Shown: one piece after another, positions 1-8,931 of the stretch
How the letters are laid out: each line of letters starts with the position of its first letter
How positions within the stretch are numbered: position 1 is the stretch's first letter
Assembly: GCF_000285595.1 (NCBI RefSeq)
Contig: NZ_HE611067.1
Coordinates: 142,444-206,443, forward strand
DNA: 64,000 nucleotides
Direction: 5' to 3'
Source: Kurthia senegalensis
Lineage (GTDB): Bacteria; Bacillota; Bacilli; Bacillales_A; Planococcaceae
Made by a program: the position numbers and the translations under genes
The notes under the pieces: generated by a model
Seen by the model: only the letters and a program-made list of their open reading frames with translations
Database searches by the model: none
What the model was told of the DNA's origin: nothing

Positions 1-23
1 CAACTTCCTATGCGAGGATTTTT

Positions 24-563
24 TTAATTCTTTTCTAATTCATTCATAAAATAACGTTCGACTTCTGCCCAGTTTTGAAGTCGAAGCGGGAATGTAGAAC
101 TTTCATTATGTGGCGCAGCAAACATGACACCTGTTCCTGTAAAACGTGTCAGTTGTAATTCGGTATCATCGATTAAATAATCGGCATGAACGACACTTTT
201 ATCGCCACAAAAAACGTAATGATGTTTCGGAATAGCTGGAAAATGCTCTTGCAGCCATTCAAATTTCGCTTGAAAAGAAGATGGCACGTCCATCGCTGCC
301 GTCGCAATGAAAATTTCATAATGCTCACCTAAACGCGCAATCGTTTCCATAGCGCCTTCAAACAATGGTAAATCTCTGAAAAAAGTCGGATCGTTATAAT
401 AACGCGCAAGTGCCTCTGGTGCATGTGCGTCGAGTTCTGGTAATCGTTTATCACGTAAATCATCTTTCGTATAATGCGTACCGTATTGCGCATTAAATGT
501 CGTTAGAAATTTAGCAATTAAATCCGCCATTACTTGGTCCATATCAATAGCAATTCGTTTCAT
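24..563 (-). CDS. 5'(3')-deoxyribonucleotidase-like HAD phosphatase
   Basis: A 179-residue HAD-superfamily protein of the 5'-nucleotidase type C (NT5C) group, which removes phosphate from (deoxy)nucleoside monophosphates in the cytosol. The catalytic motif DMDQVMAD lies at residues 7-14, with nucleophile D7 and acid/base D9. Motif II is IATAAM near 86-91, the motif III lysine is in GDKS near 122, and the acidic motif IV is in DYLIDDT near 128-134. Length fits the family. A good AAGGAGATGA site precedes the ATG. It is the first gene of the window and is divergent from the MATE gene. The exact substrate cannot be read from the sequence. Confidence 0.85.
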   Translation of the reverse strand: MKRIAIDMDQVMADLIAKFLTTFNAQYGTHYTKDDLRDKRLPELDAHAPEALARYYNDPTFFRDLPLFEGAMETIARLGEHYEIFIATAAMDVPSSFQAKFEWLQEHFPAIPKHHYVFCGDKSVVHADYLIDDTELQLTRFTGTGVMFAAPHNESSTFPLRLQNWAEVERYFMNELEKN

Positions 564-663
564 TCGTCAATCATCTCCTTTAGTCTCTCTTCCTACTGTA
601 GCGATAGTTGACGAAAAGAGCAACTAAATATGCTATACTACGGTTGAATAAAGGACTGACACT

Positions 664-2031
664 ATGAAAAAAATACAGTTAGAGTTATTAAATACACGCA
701 AGAAAAAAATACATGCCATTTTACTATTAGGTATTCCTGCAATGTTCGAAAATATTTTGCAAACACTCGTCGGCTTCGTCGACACACTCTTCGTTTCGAA
801 AGTGAGCTTAGATGCGGTAACGGCCGTCAGTCTAGCAAATGCCATCATCGCGATTTATATGGCGATTTTTTTAGCAATTGGTGTCGGTGCCACGTCGCTC
901 ATCGCTAGACAACTCGGCAGCCATGACGTTCAACAAGCGAGTGCAACAGCGAAAAAAGCAATTTTTTTATGCATCGCCTGTAGTTTTCTTTTCACTGCAT
1001 TCAATGCCTTTTTCGCAGAACAATTGCTCCAATTTTTAGGCGCATCTCCAGCAATCCATACGATCGGTGCTACGTATTTACGCATCGTCGGAATTCCTGC
1101 CCTCTTCATTGGGTTGCCACTCGTCCTGGCAACGATTATTCGCGCGACAGGTGACACGATGACGCCACTTAAAATTAGCTTCGTTCTAAACATCGTGCAT
1201 ATCGGTCTCGATTACGTTTTCATTTTACTACTCGACTTTGGTGTAGCCGGTGCTGCTTATGCAACACTTCTTTTACGTATGATGCACACCGTTATTTTAT
1301 ACCGTGCTGTACAGCGCTCTGTACTACGTATTACGTGGAAACAACCACTATCGCTTCGCTCTATGAAGCAGTTAACGAGCTTATCGATTCCTGCGGCGAT
1401 TGAGCGTTTAATTATGCGTGTCGGTCAAGTCGTCTATTTCGGTCTTATTTTGAAAATCGGTGCAGCAACGTATGCCGCACATATGATTGCTGAAAATATC
1501 GAAGCGTTTACGTTCATGCCTGGCTACGGCATGGCAGTCGTTGCTACAACATTTGTCGGTCTCGCAATTGGTGCGAAGAGAATTCGGGAAGCGTATGAAT
1601 ACGGTGTCATTTCAACAGTCATCACGATTATCGTCATGTCCGTCATTGGATTGATGATGTACATCGTTTGTCCCTTCGTTGCCGCTTGGTTTACGAACGA
1701 TCCGACCGTCATCGCACAAATCGTTACAGCGCTGCGCATCGATGCTTTTGCACAACCAGCTGTCGCCATTACATTCGTGATGGCTGCGGCACTTCAAGGT
1801 CTTGGCGATACGAAAACACCGATGTTTACGACCGCAATTGGCATGTGGGGGTTACGTATTATCGGTGTATACACTCTCGGCATCCACTTTGATTTAGGCA
1901 TCGCCGGTGTTTGGTTTGCGCTTTTAATCGATTTATACATCCGCTCTCTTATTTTATGGTATCAATTCAAACGAAAAATACAAAAGGAGGAACAAGCATG
2001 TACTACATTATCGCGACAAGTTCCCAAGTAG
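664..2031 (+). CDS. MATE family multidrug efflux transporter
   Basis: A 455-residue, very hydrophobic protein with about 12 membrane segments in two similar halves, each starting with a MatE-type segment (GIPAMFENILQTLVG near 24; LSIPAAIERLIMRVG near 238). MATE proteins expel cationic drugs or metabolites in exchange for Na+ or H+. Length is typical. Its 3' end overlaps the next gene by about 34 bases, so the two are probably translated together. The ribosome site AAAGGA is modest. Substrate is unknown. Confidence 0.88.
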   Translation: MKKIQLELLNTRKKKIHAILLLGIPAMFENILQTLVGFVDTLFVSKVSLDAVTAVSLANAIIAIYMAIFLAIGVGATSLIARQLGSHDVQQASATAKKAIFLCIACSFLFTAFNAFFAEQLLQFLGASPAIHTIGATYLRIVGIPALFIGLPLVLATIIRATGDTMTPLKISFVLNIVHIGLDYVFILLLDFGVAGAAYATLLLRMMHTVILYRAVQRSVLRITWKQPLSLRSMKQLTSLSIPAAIERLIMRVGQVVYFGLILKIGAATYAAHMIAENIEAFTFMPGYGMAVVATTFVGLAIGAKRIREAYEYGVISTVITIIVMSVIGLMMYIVCPFVAAWFTNDPTVIAQIVTALRIDAFAQPAVAITFVMAAALQGLGDTKTPMFTTAIGMWGLRIIGVYTLGIHFDLGIAGVWFALLIDLYIRSLILWYQFKRKIQKEEQACTTLSRQVPK

Positions 2032-2354
2032 ATGTCCTCGAAAAAGAAGGCGCACTCGATTTTGAATGGGCACTCGAGCAACTACAATTAGAACAATCGA
2101 AACTCGTTCCTGTCGGCTTACATGAAATCGTCCCTAACGTCGTGTTATTTTGCGATGAACGTGCACAATACGATCAAGAAGGCTTCGCTTTCCGCCTTTC
2201 TTCAGATGAAGACCGTTTCGGTATGAAAATTTTCGGTTCTTTCATTATTAGTGCCCTCGATCCAAAAGCAGAAGACTTTTTCGGTTTAACCGATGAACAA
2301 TTGAAGCAACTACAATTTAAAATGAACATCGAACCGTTTACACCGTACGTGTAA
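1998..2354 (+). CDS. conserved hypothetical protein coupled to the MATE gene
   Basis: A 118-residue soluble, acidic protein beginning MYYIIATSSQVDVLEKEG. I chose the ATG at 1998 because AAGGAGG sits eight bases upstream; a longer open frame starting at 1911 lies inside the MATE gene and has no ribosome site. The start overlaps the end of the MATE coding region, which implies translational coupling. No motif or membrane segment is recognised and no function is proposed. A bidirectional terminator follows. Confidence 0.75.
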   Translation: MYYIIATSSQVDVLEKEGALDFEWALEQLQLEQSKLVPVGLHEIVPNVVLFCDERAQYDQEGFAFRLSSDEDRFGMKIFGSFIISALDPKAEDFFGLTDEQLKQLQFKMNIEPFTPYV

Positions 2355-2361
2355 AATCTTA

Positions 2362-2412
2362 TAAAAAAGGCATCCCTTTCGCTCATCGTTTGAGCGAAGG
2401 AGATGCCTTTTT
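2362..2412. terminator. bidirectional Rho-independent terminator
   Basis: A long hairpin (AAAAAGGCATC pairing with GATGCCTTTTT, inner arm CGCTCA/TGAGCG) with T runs on both strands. It separates the MATE operon from the convergent opuC operon. Confidence 0.85.
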
Positions 2413-2434
2413 ATGTGACCGCATCTTACATCTT

Positions 2435-3106
2435 TTAAGCGGTACGTTTTTGTTGTCGTTTCATCGGATCCAGTTTTCGTTCGATTAATGATAGGACAAT
2501 ATCGGCAAGTACGGCCATTAATGCGGTTGGGATTGCCCCAGCTAAAATAATTGCTGTCCCGTTCGTCGCATTTGTTCCTCGAATAATAATATCTCCGAGC
2601 CCACCCGCACCGATAAATGCACCAATTGCCGTTACACCAATGGCTACAACGAGCGCAATACGAATACCGCCAATAATGACGGATAGGGAAAGTGGGAGCT
2701 CAATCATACGAAGTACTTGGCTTCGCGTCATGCCCATCCCTTTCCCAGCATCAATTAAATCTCGGTTAATATTCATAATACCTGTGTACGTGTTTTTAAT
2801 AATTGGCAGTAAGGAGTATAAAAAGACCGCTACGATAACAGTTGGTCTACCTAAGCCCATACCGAGCATTAAAATCGCTAACATCGCCAGTGCAGGAATC
2901 GTTTGAATAATGTTGGCAATTGAAATGACGATGTTTGAAATTTTATAATACTTCGCAATTAAAATACCGATTGGAATCCCGATTAACGCTGCTAAAAGTA
3001 CGCCATAAATAGACGTTAAGAAATGTTGGAAAAATTGACTTAATACGTAAACGCCATTTTCTGAGAGGTAATAGAAAAATTGTTCAAATGTATTCATGTC
3101 TTTCAT
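2435..3106 (-). CDS. opuCD: OpuC-type glycine betaine/carnitine/choline ABC permease
   Basis: A 223-residue inner-membrane permease with about five or six membrane segments and the binding-protein-dependent transport signature (GMGMTRSQVLRMIELP near 124, then [11 protein letters not shown]). It is the last gene of a four-gene operon in the order ATPase, permease, binding protein, permease, which is the order of opuC and opuB in Bacillus. The two permeases flank the binding-protein gene and would form the heterodimeric channel. OpuB versus OpuC (choline-only versus broad specificity) cannot be decided from sequence by eye. Confidence 0.85.
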   Translation of the reverse strand: MKDMNTFEQFFYYLSENGVYVLSQFFQHFLTSIYGVLLAALIGIPIGILIAKYYKISNIVISIANIIQTIPALAMLAILMLGMGLGRPTVIVAVFLYSLLPIIKNTYTGIMNINRDLIDAGKGMGMTRSQVLRMIELPLSLSVIIGGIRIALVVAIGVTAIGAFIGAGGLGDIIIRGTNATNGTAIILAGAIPTALMAVLADIVLSLIERKLDPMKRQQKRTA

Positions 3107-3108
3107 TT

Positions 3109-4017
3109 CTATTTCCCTCCTTCGAAATAATTATTGTCTTCTAAAAAACGTTCTGCGACAATTGCTGGCTCAATTAAGTCGTTATCCGCTTCATAGTTTA
3201 ATTTTTGCATTTGTTCTGTTGAAATTTTACCTTGTAGTTTATCGAGTGTTTCTTTCACATCTGGTTGCGCTTTTAGTAACGCTTCTGTTGCGATTAACGT
3301 CGCATCATATGGAGGGAAAAATTGGCGATCATCTTGTAATGTGACTAAATTATAACTGCTAATTCGTCCATCTGTTGTGTATCCTAAAATGACGTCCATC
3401 TTCCCTGCTGCTAACGCATCGTAAACGAGTCCAATTTGCATTGGGAAAATATCTGCAAATTTAAATCCATACTCTTTCGCAAACGCCTTATACCCGTCAC
3501 CTTCACGCGTCATCCAAGACGTATCGATTCCGACTTTGACTTCATCTGCTATTTTTTTCAAATCACTTACTTTTTTCAAGTTATATTTTTTAGCCGTTTC
3601 TTCCGTTACCATAAATGCATACGTATTTTCAAAACCGTATGAATTAAAATAATGTTGTTGGAAACGTTCGCTCATTAATCTTTGTACTTTTTCTGTTACT
3701 TTTTTAGGATCTTTCATCGGATCTTCTTGTAAAACACCGATTAAATCTGTCCCTGTGTAACGTGCCGTAGAAATATTCGCATCTCCGTTCACCATCGCTT
3801 GGTGTAACGTCACACCAGTTCCTAAATTGTTAATCATTTTGACGTCTTGATCGTTGTAGTGCTCAATCATTCCCTTAACGATGTAAGCGGTAATGGCACT
3901 TTCTGTTGTCGCTGCAGAAGCAATTGAAATTTCTTCGCCTTCTTCTACCGCATTTTTGCCTGAGCATCCAGCTAAGATAAGTAGGACACTACAAGCGAGT
4001 AATGCTAGCTTTTTCAT
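3109..4017 (-). CDS. opuCC: OpuC-type osmoprotectant-binding lipoprotein
   Basis: A 302-residue lipoprotein. The signal peptide MKKLALLACSVLLILAGC ends in a lipobox with Cys18, so it is tethered outside the membrane and presents compatible solutes to the permease. The body is an OpuAC/ProX-like type II binding fold. I moved the start to the ATG at 4017 because AAGGAGG precedes it; an upstream in-frame ATG at 4044 would bury the signal peptide. It lies two bases from opuCD and 13 bases after opuCB. Confidence 0.87.
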   Translation of the reverse strand: MKKLALLACSVLLILAGCSGKNAVEEGEEISIASAATTESAITAYIVKGMIEHYNDQDVKMINNLGTGVTLHQAMVNGDANISTARYTGTDLIGVLQEDPMKDPKKVTEKVQRLMSERFQQHYFNSYGFENTYAFMVTEETAKKYNLKKVSDLKKIADEVKVGIDTSWMTREGDGYKAFAKEYGFKFADIFPMQIGLVYDALAAGKMDVILGYTTDGRISSYNLVTLQDDRQFFPPYDATLIATEALLKAQPDVKETLDKLQGKISTEQMQKLNYEADNDLIEPAIVAERFLEDNNYFEGGK

Positions 4018-4030
4018 AGTTCCTTCCTCC

Positions 4031-4666
4031 TTATCGTTCGACACGCAAGCCTTTTGGTGTCACCCATTTTTCAACTCGGCTTAAAATAAAATCAACGAGC
4101 AATGCTAAAATCGTTACGAGAACAGCCCCTGTGACGATATAGTCAGTTTGATATAAGTTTAAACCGTTAAAAATAAAGTCCCCGAGTCCGCCTGCTCCAA
4201 TGAATGATGCAAGTGTTGCCCAAGAGATGGCATATACAGCAGAAAGTCGAATACCTGCCATAATAACAGGAATTGCGAGTGGAAATTCTACCATATAAAT
4301 TGTTTGCCATTTTGTCATTCCCATACTCGTGCCGGCCGCTACTAAATTAGCATTGACCGAACGCATACCTAAAAATGTGTTGTTTAAAATTGGTAATAAC
4401 GTATAAATAAACAGCGCAATAATAGCTGGAATAACCCCGACACCTAAAAATGGAATCATTAATGCTAAAATCGCAAGCGATGGCAATGTTTGCAATACGC
4501 TCGTAATCGCTAACACGATTTTTGCGACTTTTTTTGTCTTTGATAATAAAATGCCGATTGGAACGGCTACTACTATACCTAATGCTAATGCAATCAATGA
4601 AATGTAGAGATGTTCCCACGTTTTCGTAACCATTTCACCCGCATTTGCTTGAATGAATTCAATCAT
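4031..4666 (-). CDS. opuCB: OpuC-type ABC permease
   Basis: A 211-residue membrane permease paralogous to the last gene of the operon, with the same signature ([19 protein letters not shown] near 126 and [14 protein letters not shown]). It pairs with opuCD and is energised by opuCA. It starts with ATG 10 bases downstream of the opuCA stop, with a GGAGGG site. Family length is about 210-220, so it is complete. Confidence 0.87.
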   Translation of the reverse strand: MIEFIQANAGEMVTKTWEHLYISLIALALGIVVAVPIGILLSKTKKVAKIVLAITSVLQTLPSLAILALMIPFLGVGVIPAIIALFIYTLLPILNNTFLGMRSVNANLVAAGTSMGMTKWQTIYMVEFPLAIPVIMAGIRLSAVYAISWATLASFIGAGGLGDFIFNGLNLYQTDYIVTGAVLVTILALLVDFILSRVEKWVTPKGLRVER

Positions 4667-4676
4667 GGAAACCCTC

Positions 4677-5804
4677 CTATTCTGCTACTTCTTCTCCCCA
4701 GATTGTATCGTATACGATGTCAACAATATTCGCGCGCGTTACGAGTCCTACGAGATGTTGTTCGTGATCAATTACTGGGATATTGCTTAAATTACGACGT
4801 AATATACGTCGAACAGAGTCTTGCAATTTCGTTCCTGTATGTACGGCATATATATCTTTATGCATCACATCTGAAACCGTTGACTGACCATCACGATTTG
4901 GCGTAATATCTTCAATCGTAACCATTCCTTTCAGTCGTTCCTTACTATCGACAACAAATAACGTATCAACACGTTTTTTCACCATCACTAAAATAGCTTC
5001 CTCTAAATCACGCTCAAGTGAAATCGTCGCTGGTTTAATCATGACATCATCTACTAGCTTCGCACTTGGTTTCGTTTGAATAAGGCGATGACTTCCGATA
5101 AATTCACGTACAAATTCGTTTGCCGGTGCTGCTAAAATATTGTCTGGCGTATCGTATTGCACGACTTGTCCGTTATGCATAATGCAAATACGGTCAGCTA
5201 ACTTAATCGCCTCGTCCATATCATGCGTAACGAAAACGACAGTTTTTCCGAGACGTTGTTGCAAGTCTTTCATTAAGTCTTGTAACGTATCACGCGTAAT
5301 CGGATCCAATGCACCGAACGGTTCATCCATTAAAATGATGTCTTGGTCTGCTGCTAAAGCACGTAACACACCGATTCGTTGTTGTTGTCCTCCTGATAAT
5401 TGAGATGGGTAAAGGTCTAAATAGTTGTGTGGTAAGTCAACGAGGTTAATGAGTTGGTTCGCCTTATCGTCTTTCTTATCTTTTGACCATTTTAATAACT
5501 TGGGGACGAGCGTAATGTTTTCACGGATGGTCATGTGGGGCATTAAACCGATTTGTTGGATAACATACCCGATTGAGCGTCGCAAAGCAACTGGATTTTT
5601 CTTCATTAAATTTTCGCCGTCTAATGAAATAACACCACTGGTCGGTTCAATCATCCGATTAATCATACGTAGTGCCGTCGTCTTACCGCTCCCACTCGTA
5701 CCGATAAAGACGACAAATTCGCCTTTTTCAATTTCAATGTTCATATCATCTACCGCTTTTTTACCTCCGCGATACACTTTCGATAAATGTTCTATTTTTA
5801 GCAT
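4677..5804 (-). CDS. opuCA: OpuC-type ABC ATPase with tandem CBS domains
   Basis: A 375-residue ATP-binding subunit of the osmoprotectant importer. Walker [10 protein letters not shown] is at 35-43, the ABC signature LSGGQQQR and the Walker B region ([11 protein letters not shown]) follow, and two CBS domains occupy about residues 250-370. In related OpuA/OpuC ATPases the CBS pair senses ionic strength or nucleotides. It is the first gene of the operon, with a GAGAGGAGAG site before the ATG and a SigB-like promoter just upstream. Confidence 0.88.
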   Translation of the reverse strand: MLKIEHLSKVYRGGKKAVDDMNIEIEKGEFVVFIGTSGSGKTTALRMINRMIEPTSGVISLDGENLMKKNPVALRRSIGYVIQQIGLMPHMTIRENITLVPKLLKWSKDKKDDKANQLINLVDLPHNYLDLYPSQLSGGQQQRIGVLRALAADQDIILMDEPFGALDPITRDTLQDLMKDLQQRLGKTVVFVTHDMDEAIKLADRICIMHNGQVVQYDTPDNILAAPANEFVREFIGSHRLIQTKPSAKLVDDVMIKPATISLERDLEEAILVMVKKRVDTLFVVDSKERLKGMVTIEDITPNRDGQSTVSDVMHKDIYAVHTGTKLQDSVRRILRRNLSNIPVIDHEQHLVGLVTRANIVDIVYDTIWGEEVAE

Positions 5805-5829
5805 ATAATCTCTCCTCTCTATATTATTT

Positions 5830-5854
5830 ATACCCTGTTTTTGGGAAATATAAC
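5830..5854 (-). promoter_or_regulatory. candidate SigB promoter of the opuC operon
   Basis: On the minus strand GTTATA (5854-5849) is followed after 13 bases by GGGTAT (5835-5830), about 25 bases before the opuCA start. This is close to the SigB pattern GTTTAA-N13-15-GGGTAT. SigB control of opuC is established in Listeria. The match at -35 is imperfect (4 of 6), so this is a proposal. Confidence 0.4.
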
Positions 5855-5863
5855 CTTATTCCC

Positions 5864-6130
5864 TTATTTGACGCGTTTCTGCTTCTTTCGTCTTGCTTTT
5901 TTCAAGCGCATTCTAGTACGTAAATGAACGACAAGACCTCCATTATATTCAGGCTTATTTTTATTTTTCTCAAGTGCTTGAAGTACCGTCTACTTGGGTT
6001 TTCAGAAGCTTTCTGACATATCAAAATCACCGTTTGTATTTGACGTTCTTACATCATGCAGATTCACTGCCTCGTAACCTTTATAAAAATATCTATATGT
6101 CCTATTAAAAAAACCCGTTAAAACAAAGTT
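5864..6130 (-). pseudogene. decayed ORF, unknown family
   Basis: One minus-strand frame reads through about 80 codons with protein-like composition, including YKGYEAVNLHDVRTSN and then EYNGGLVVHLRTRMRLKKAR before a final stop at 5864-5866. It is interrupted by an in-frame TGA and, three codons on, a TAG. It has no start or ribosome site. It looks like the basic C-terminal end of a lost gene. I do not recognise the family, and chance cannot be excluded. Confidence 0.3.
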
Positions 6131-6420
6131 TTTCTGCTAAAACAACAAAAAAACAGACACCATTTTGAATCGATGCCTGCCTTTTTAATGTAACGCGGTT
6201 TTTATATGAATGTTTGAATTTACTCGGATAATAATACTTCATAAAATCCAATCATTTTAATGTTATGTTTTTTACCGTAGAATATTTTAGAAGCGTTCAC
6301 AATAATTACAGAGAAGTTGGCCACTTTCTCTACTCCACTCCCCATTTTCTAACATACGGCAACTTGTTTATGAAATACTAATTGTGATTCCGAAAAATTA
6401 AAAATTACAAATTTTTACAC
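6131..6420. other. AT-rich gap with no supported feature
   Basis: About 290 bases between the decayed ORF and the SMR terminator. I see no ORF with a ribosome site and only a weak imperfect hairpin near 6150-6180. Confidence 0.5.
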
Positions 6421-6450
6421 AAAAAAAGCATGAGATACATCTCATGCTTT
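6421..6450 (-). terminator. terminator of the TetR-SMR operon
   Basis: Hairpin AAGCATGAGAT/ATCTCATGCTT followed by a T run on the minus strand. The stop codon of the second SMR gene overlaps its edge. Confidence 0.8.
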
Positions 6451-6760
6451 ACACGACTAATTTTAAACCGATAACGGAAACGACGATTAGTGTCATGAAG
6501 AATAAGCGAATCGCACTTTTCGATTCTCCGTAAAACACCATGCCAATTAATGCAGCTCCGACTGTACCGATTCCTGTCCAAATCGCATAACTCATTCCGA
6601 GTGGTAATGTTTCCATCGCAATTTTTAATAATGTGAAACTACAACCGAAACCGAGGATGATCCAAATGAGCCCTTTCATATTACGTCGTGCCATCATATT
6701 CAATCCCATAACACCGAACACTTCAAAAATCCCTGCACTAATTAATGCAATCCAAGCCAT
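6449..6760 (-). CDS. yvdR: SMR family multidrug efflux subunit (YvdR-like)
   Basis: A 103-residue small multidrug resistance protein with four membrane segments. The essential membrane glutamate is E13 (AGIFEVFGV), equivalent to E14 of EmrE. It directly follows the paralogous SMR gene; such pairs normally act as heterodimers exporting cations such as quaternary ammonium compounds or guanidinium. The order TetR-SMR-SMR matches yvdT-yvdS-yvdR of Bacillus subtilis, on which the symbol is based. No guanidine riboswitch was recognised upstream of the operon. Confidence 0.8.
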   Translation of the reverse strand: MAWIALISAGIFEVFGVMGLNMMARRNMKGLIWIILGFGCSFTLLKIAMETLPLGMSYAIWTGIGTVGAALIGMVFYGESKSAIRLFFMTLIVVSVIGLKLVV

Positions 6761-7087
6761 CTATGCCGCCTCCTTTTCACCCGTTACGAGTTTTAATCCT
6801 AAAACACCGACTAGTAATAAGAAAATAAACATTATTTTCAACCAGCTAAACGGTTCGTCTAAAAACAACATGCCGACCGTTACCGTTCCAGCTGTACCAA
6901 TTCCTGTAAAGACGGCATACACAGTCGCTACTGGTAAATTTTTCGATGCGTGCATGACTAAATAAAAAGAAAGAATAATTAACACGATCGTTCCTCCCCA
7001 TTCCAAAACAGACGTTGACTGCTTCAAGCCAAATACCCATAAAATCTCAATGATTCCAGCGCCAATGACAAACAACCAGTTTTTCAT
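6761..7087 (-). CDS. yvdS: SMR family multidrug efflux subunit (YvdS-like)
   Basis: A 108-residue, four-helix SMR protein with the conserved glutamate E14 (GAGIIEILWVFG). I place the start at the ATG at 7087 (MKNWLFVIGAG) because GGAGGAAG precedes it; the longer frame begins inside the regulator gene. The start lies one base after the stop of the TetR gene and the stop abuts yvdR, so the three genes form a tight operon. It probably pairs with yvdR. Confidence 0.8.
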   Translation of the reverse strand: MKNWLFVIGAGIIEILWVFGLKQSTSVLEWGGTIVLIILSFYLVMHASKNLPVATVYAVFTGIGTAGTVTVGMLFLDEPFSWLKIMFIFLLLVGVLGLKLVTGEKEAA

Positions 7088-7088
7088 T

Positions 7089-7655
7089 TTACACTTCCTC
7101 CTTCTTTTGAATACCACGCATAAAAATAACAAAACTTGCTTCTAGACGCGTCGTCGCTCTACGTTCATTTCCGTACAATAATTCAACGAATATACTATCT
7201 AATAAAGCTAAATAAGCTTTTGCGATTTGTGCTGGAACAATTTTTTTCGTTACAGCATCCGAATGAATAAAATAATCCGTTGCCTCTTGTTCTAATGAAT
7301 CGATATACTGCTCGACCATATTTAATAACTCTTCTTCTAAATGTTGCGGTGGGAAGAACATCATACGCAACCAAAAACGACTTGCTTCATTTTGTTGAAA
7401 TCGCTCCATGTAGGCTACTAAAAGTTGCTTCGGGTCTTGCTTCATTAAGCCTATTTCATGTCGTCCAAATGCCAATTCTTCCGTTGCACATTGCTTACAT
7501 ACCGCTAAAAATAAATCATCTTTATTTTTAAAATGGGAATAAATCGATTGTTTTTTTATGCCTACTGCTTCGGCAATCATTGCCATCGACGTTCCTTCAT
7601 AACCAAATTGAGCAAATTGCTCTACTGCTGCAATCATTAATTGTTCTTTTTTCAT
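7089..7655 (-). CDS. yvdT: TetR/AcrR family regulator of the SMR pair (YvdT-like)
   Basis: A 188-residue TetR-type repressor. The N-terminal HTH is clear (YEGTSMAMIAEAVGIKKQSI near 19-38, then YSHFKNKDDLF), followed by an all-helical ligand-binding region. It leads the operon with two SMR exporters and very likely represses it until an export substrate binds. A perfect 12-base palindrome lies directly before its ribosome site, implying autorepression. Confidence 0.87.
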   Translation of the reverse strand: MKKEQLMIAAVEQFAQFGYEGTSMAMIAEAVGIKKQSIYSHFKNKDDLFLAVCKQCATEELAFGRHEIGLMKQDPKQLLVAYMERFQQNEASRFWLRMMFFPPQHLEEELLNMVEQYIDSLEQEATDYFIHSDAVTKKIVPAQIAKAYLALLDSIFVELLYGNERRATTRLEASFVIFMRGIQKKEEV

Positions 7656-7669
7656 CTTCTTCCTCCTTA

Positions 7670-7681
7670 CGAACGTTCGTC
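7670..7681. promoter_or_regulatory. TetR-type operator
   Basis: Perfect palindrome ACGAACGTTCGT, 14 bases upstream of the regulator start and touching its AAGGAGG. It is placed to block transcription of the whole regulator-SMR operon. Half-sites of this kind are common for TetR proteins. Confidence 0.6.
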
Positions 7682-7764
7682 AGTTTATAAAATAAATCAT
7701 AACACGCGACTATTTCACTGTAAAGTAATTTGCTATAATTAACCGTATATGGAGGGACACTGTC

Positions 7765-7881
7765 ATGGACCAACAACTTTTATTACAGCATATGCTGCTT
7801 CAACAAACGACGAATCTTCGTCAAAAAAGTACGTTATTCATGCATCAAACGGGCGATGACTTTAACGTTTTTCTTTGTTGA
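7765..7881 (+). CDS. N-terminal fragment of a frameshifted gene
   Basis: A 38-codon frame (MDQQLLLQHMLLQQTTNLRQ...) with a GGAGGG site eight bases before the ATG. It ends in a TGA that overlaps the TTG at which the next long frame opens. Adding one T to the T5 run at 7868-7872 would join both frames into one protein of about 380 residues. The next frame has no ribosome site of its own, so this is best read as the true 5' end of that gene. Confidence 0.5.
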   Translation: MDQQLLLQHMLLQQTTNLRQKSTLFMHQTGDDFNVFLC

Positions 7882-8900
7882 ACGTAGAAAAACAATCGAC
7901 TTTATTCATTCAGTTTTTAACGAATCTTCTCGATCCAAACGGGAAGCACGGTGTCGATCATTTATTTTTAAACTTATTTATCGAACACGTTTTACAACGG
8001 GAAAGCTGCGGTGCCGTGTTTCTACACAAACACGCCGCATCTCATCCTTTTGATTTTACAATTCATATAGGAGAAGAAGCATTCCCATTCGTTTTTGAAT
8101 TAGAAGAAGAAATCGCACTACCTTTAACGTCTAATGGACCGATTTATTATGTAAGTAAACACGGTATTAGCCCAAAAGAACAAACGTATCCCATCATTTC
8201 TCTTTCGATGCGTAACCATCTCATGTCCTTCATCACCGCTGCCTTGTATACACCGTCCATTAATCGAAAAAATGCTTTAAGTCATGCATTAAAACAATTT
8301 TTATACTTCATTCGTGATATGACGAATCAGTTAGAGGAGACATCTCAAATGGAATTGAAAGAAACGATTAATTCATCACCTGAAATGATGAAAAGCGCAT
8401 TCATGGTCGCGCAAACATTGCAAGACAGTAAAACAGCTTTACTCCACAAAATTTTCGAAGACTTGGACCGACAAATTCCAATGAAGCGGATTCTCGATGA
8501 GAAAGACTATTTAGCGCCGCATAAAATCGATCGTTATTATGAATCACGCGACTCTTCAAAACCAGGTTTAACGTATATGTTTCGTAAAAACATTTATGAA
8601 GATGTAGATTTACTTTTCCGCATTGAACTCGACGACCGTCTTTATGCAGGCTTTATCCCGACGAAACCGATTTCTATGAAAGATGTGAATCGTTTCTTAC
8701 CCCATATTGATGAACCTTTTTATGATAATGAATTCGTCTACTGGACATTTTTACCGACTGAATCGATGGAGCATGTTCCGACATTTAAAGACCAAACGAT
8801 GGATGATCCGTATTTTGATTTATTTAATAACGTGGAATATCATCTTTTCATTAAACACGCGACAGAAACTATTCAACGATTGTATATCGATTACATTTAA
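7875..8900 (+). CDS. unknown protein, main part of a frameshifted gene
   Basis: A 341-codon frame for a soluble protein with no recognised domain. It opens with TTG TTG, has no ribosome site, and an in-frame stop (TAA at 7863) lies just upstream, so translation must come from the short upstream frame. The mismatch is explained by a one-base loss in a T run. Either the gene is mutated, the sequence has an error, or there is recoding; no canonical X XXY YYZ slippery site is present. Function unknown. Confidence 0.6.
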   Translation: MLNVEKQSTLFIQFLTNLLDPNGKHGVDHLFLNLFIEHVLQRESCGAVFLHKHAASHPFDFTIHIGEEAFPFVFELEEEIALPLTSNGPIYYVSKHGISPKEQTYPIISLSMRNHLMSFITAALYTPSINRKNALSHALKQFLYFIRDMTNQLEETSQMELKETINSSPEMMKSAFMVAQTLQDSKTALLHKIFEDLDRQIPMKRILDEKDYLAPHKIDRYYESRDSSKPGLTYMFRKNIYEDVDLLFRIELDDRLYAGFIPTKPISMKDVNRFLPHIDEPFYDNEFVYWTFLPTESMEHVPTFKDQTMDDPYFDLFNNVEYHLFIKHATETIQRLYIDYI

Positions 8901-8902
8901 TC

Positions 8903-8931
8903 AAACGTATGATGACATCATGCGTTTTTTT
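8903..8931 (+). terminator. Rho-independent terminator
   Basis: Stem AAACGTATGA/TCATGCGTTT with a five-base loop, followed by a T run, directly after the unknown gene. Confidence 0.75.

Noticed and set aside
608-645. Promoter for the MATE gene (TTGACG ... TATACT)
   Set aside because: Spacing between the hexamers is about 20 bases, outside the usual range, and the alternative -10 is weak.
7867-7881. Programmed -1 frameshift
   Set aside because: No X XXY YYZ heptamer is present, only five T; mutation or sequence error is more likely than recoding.
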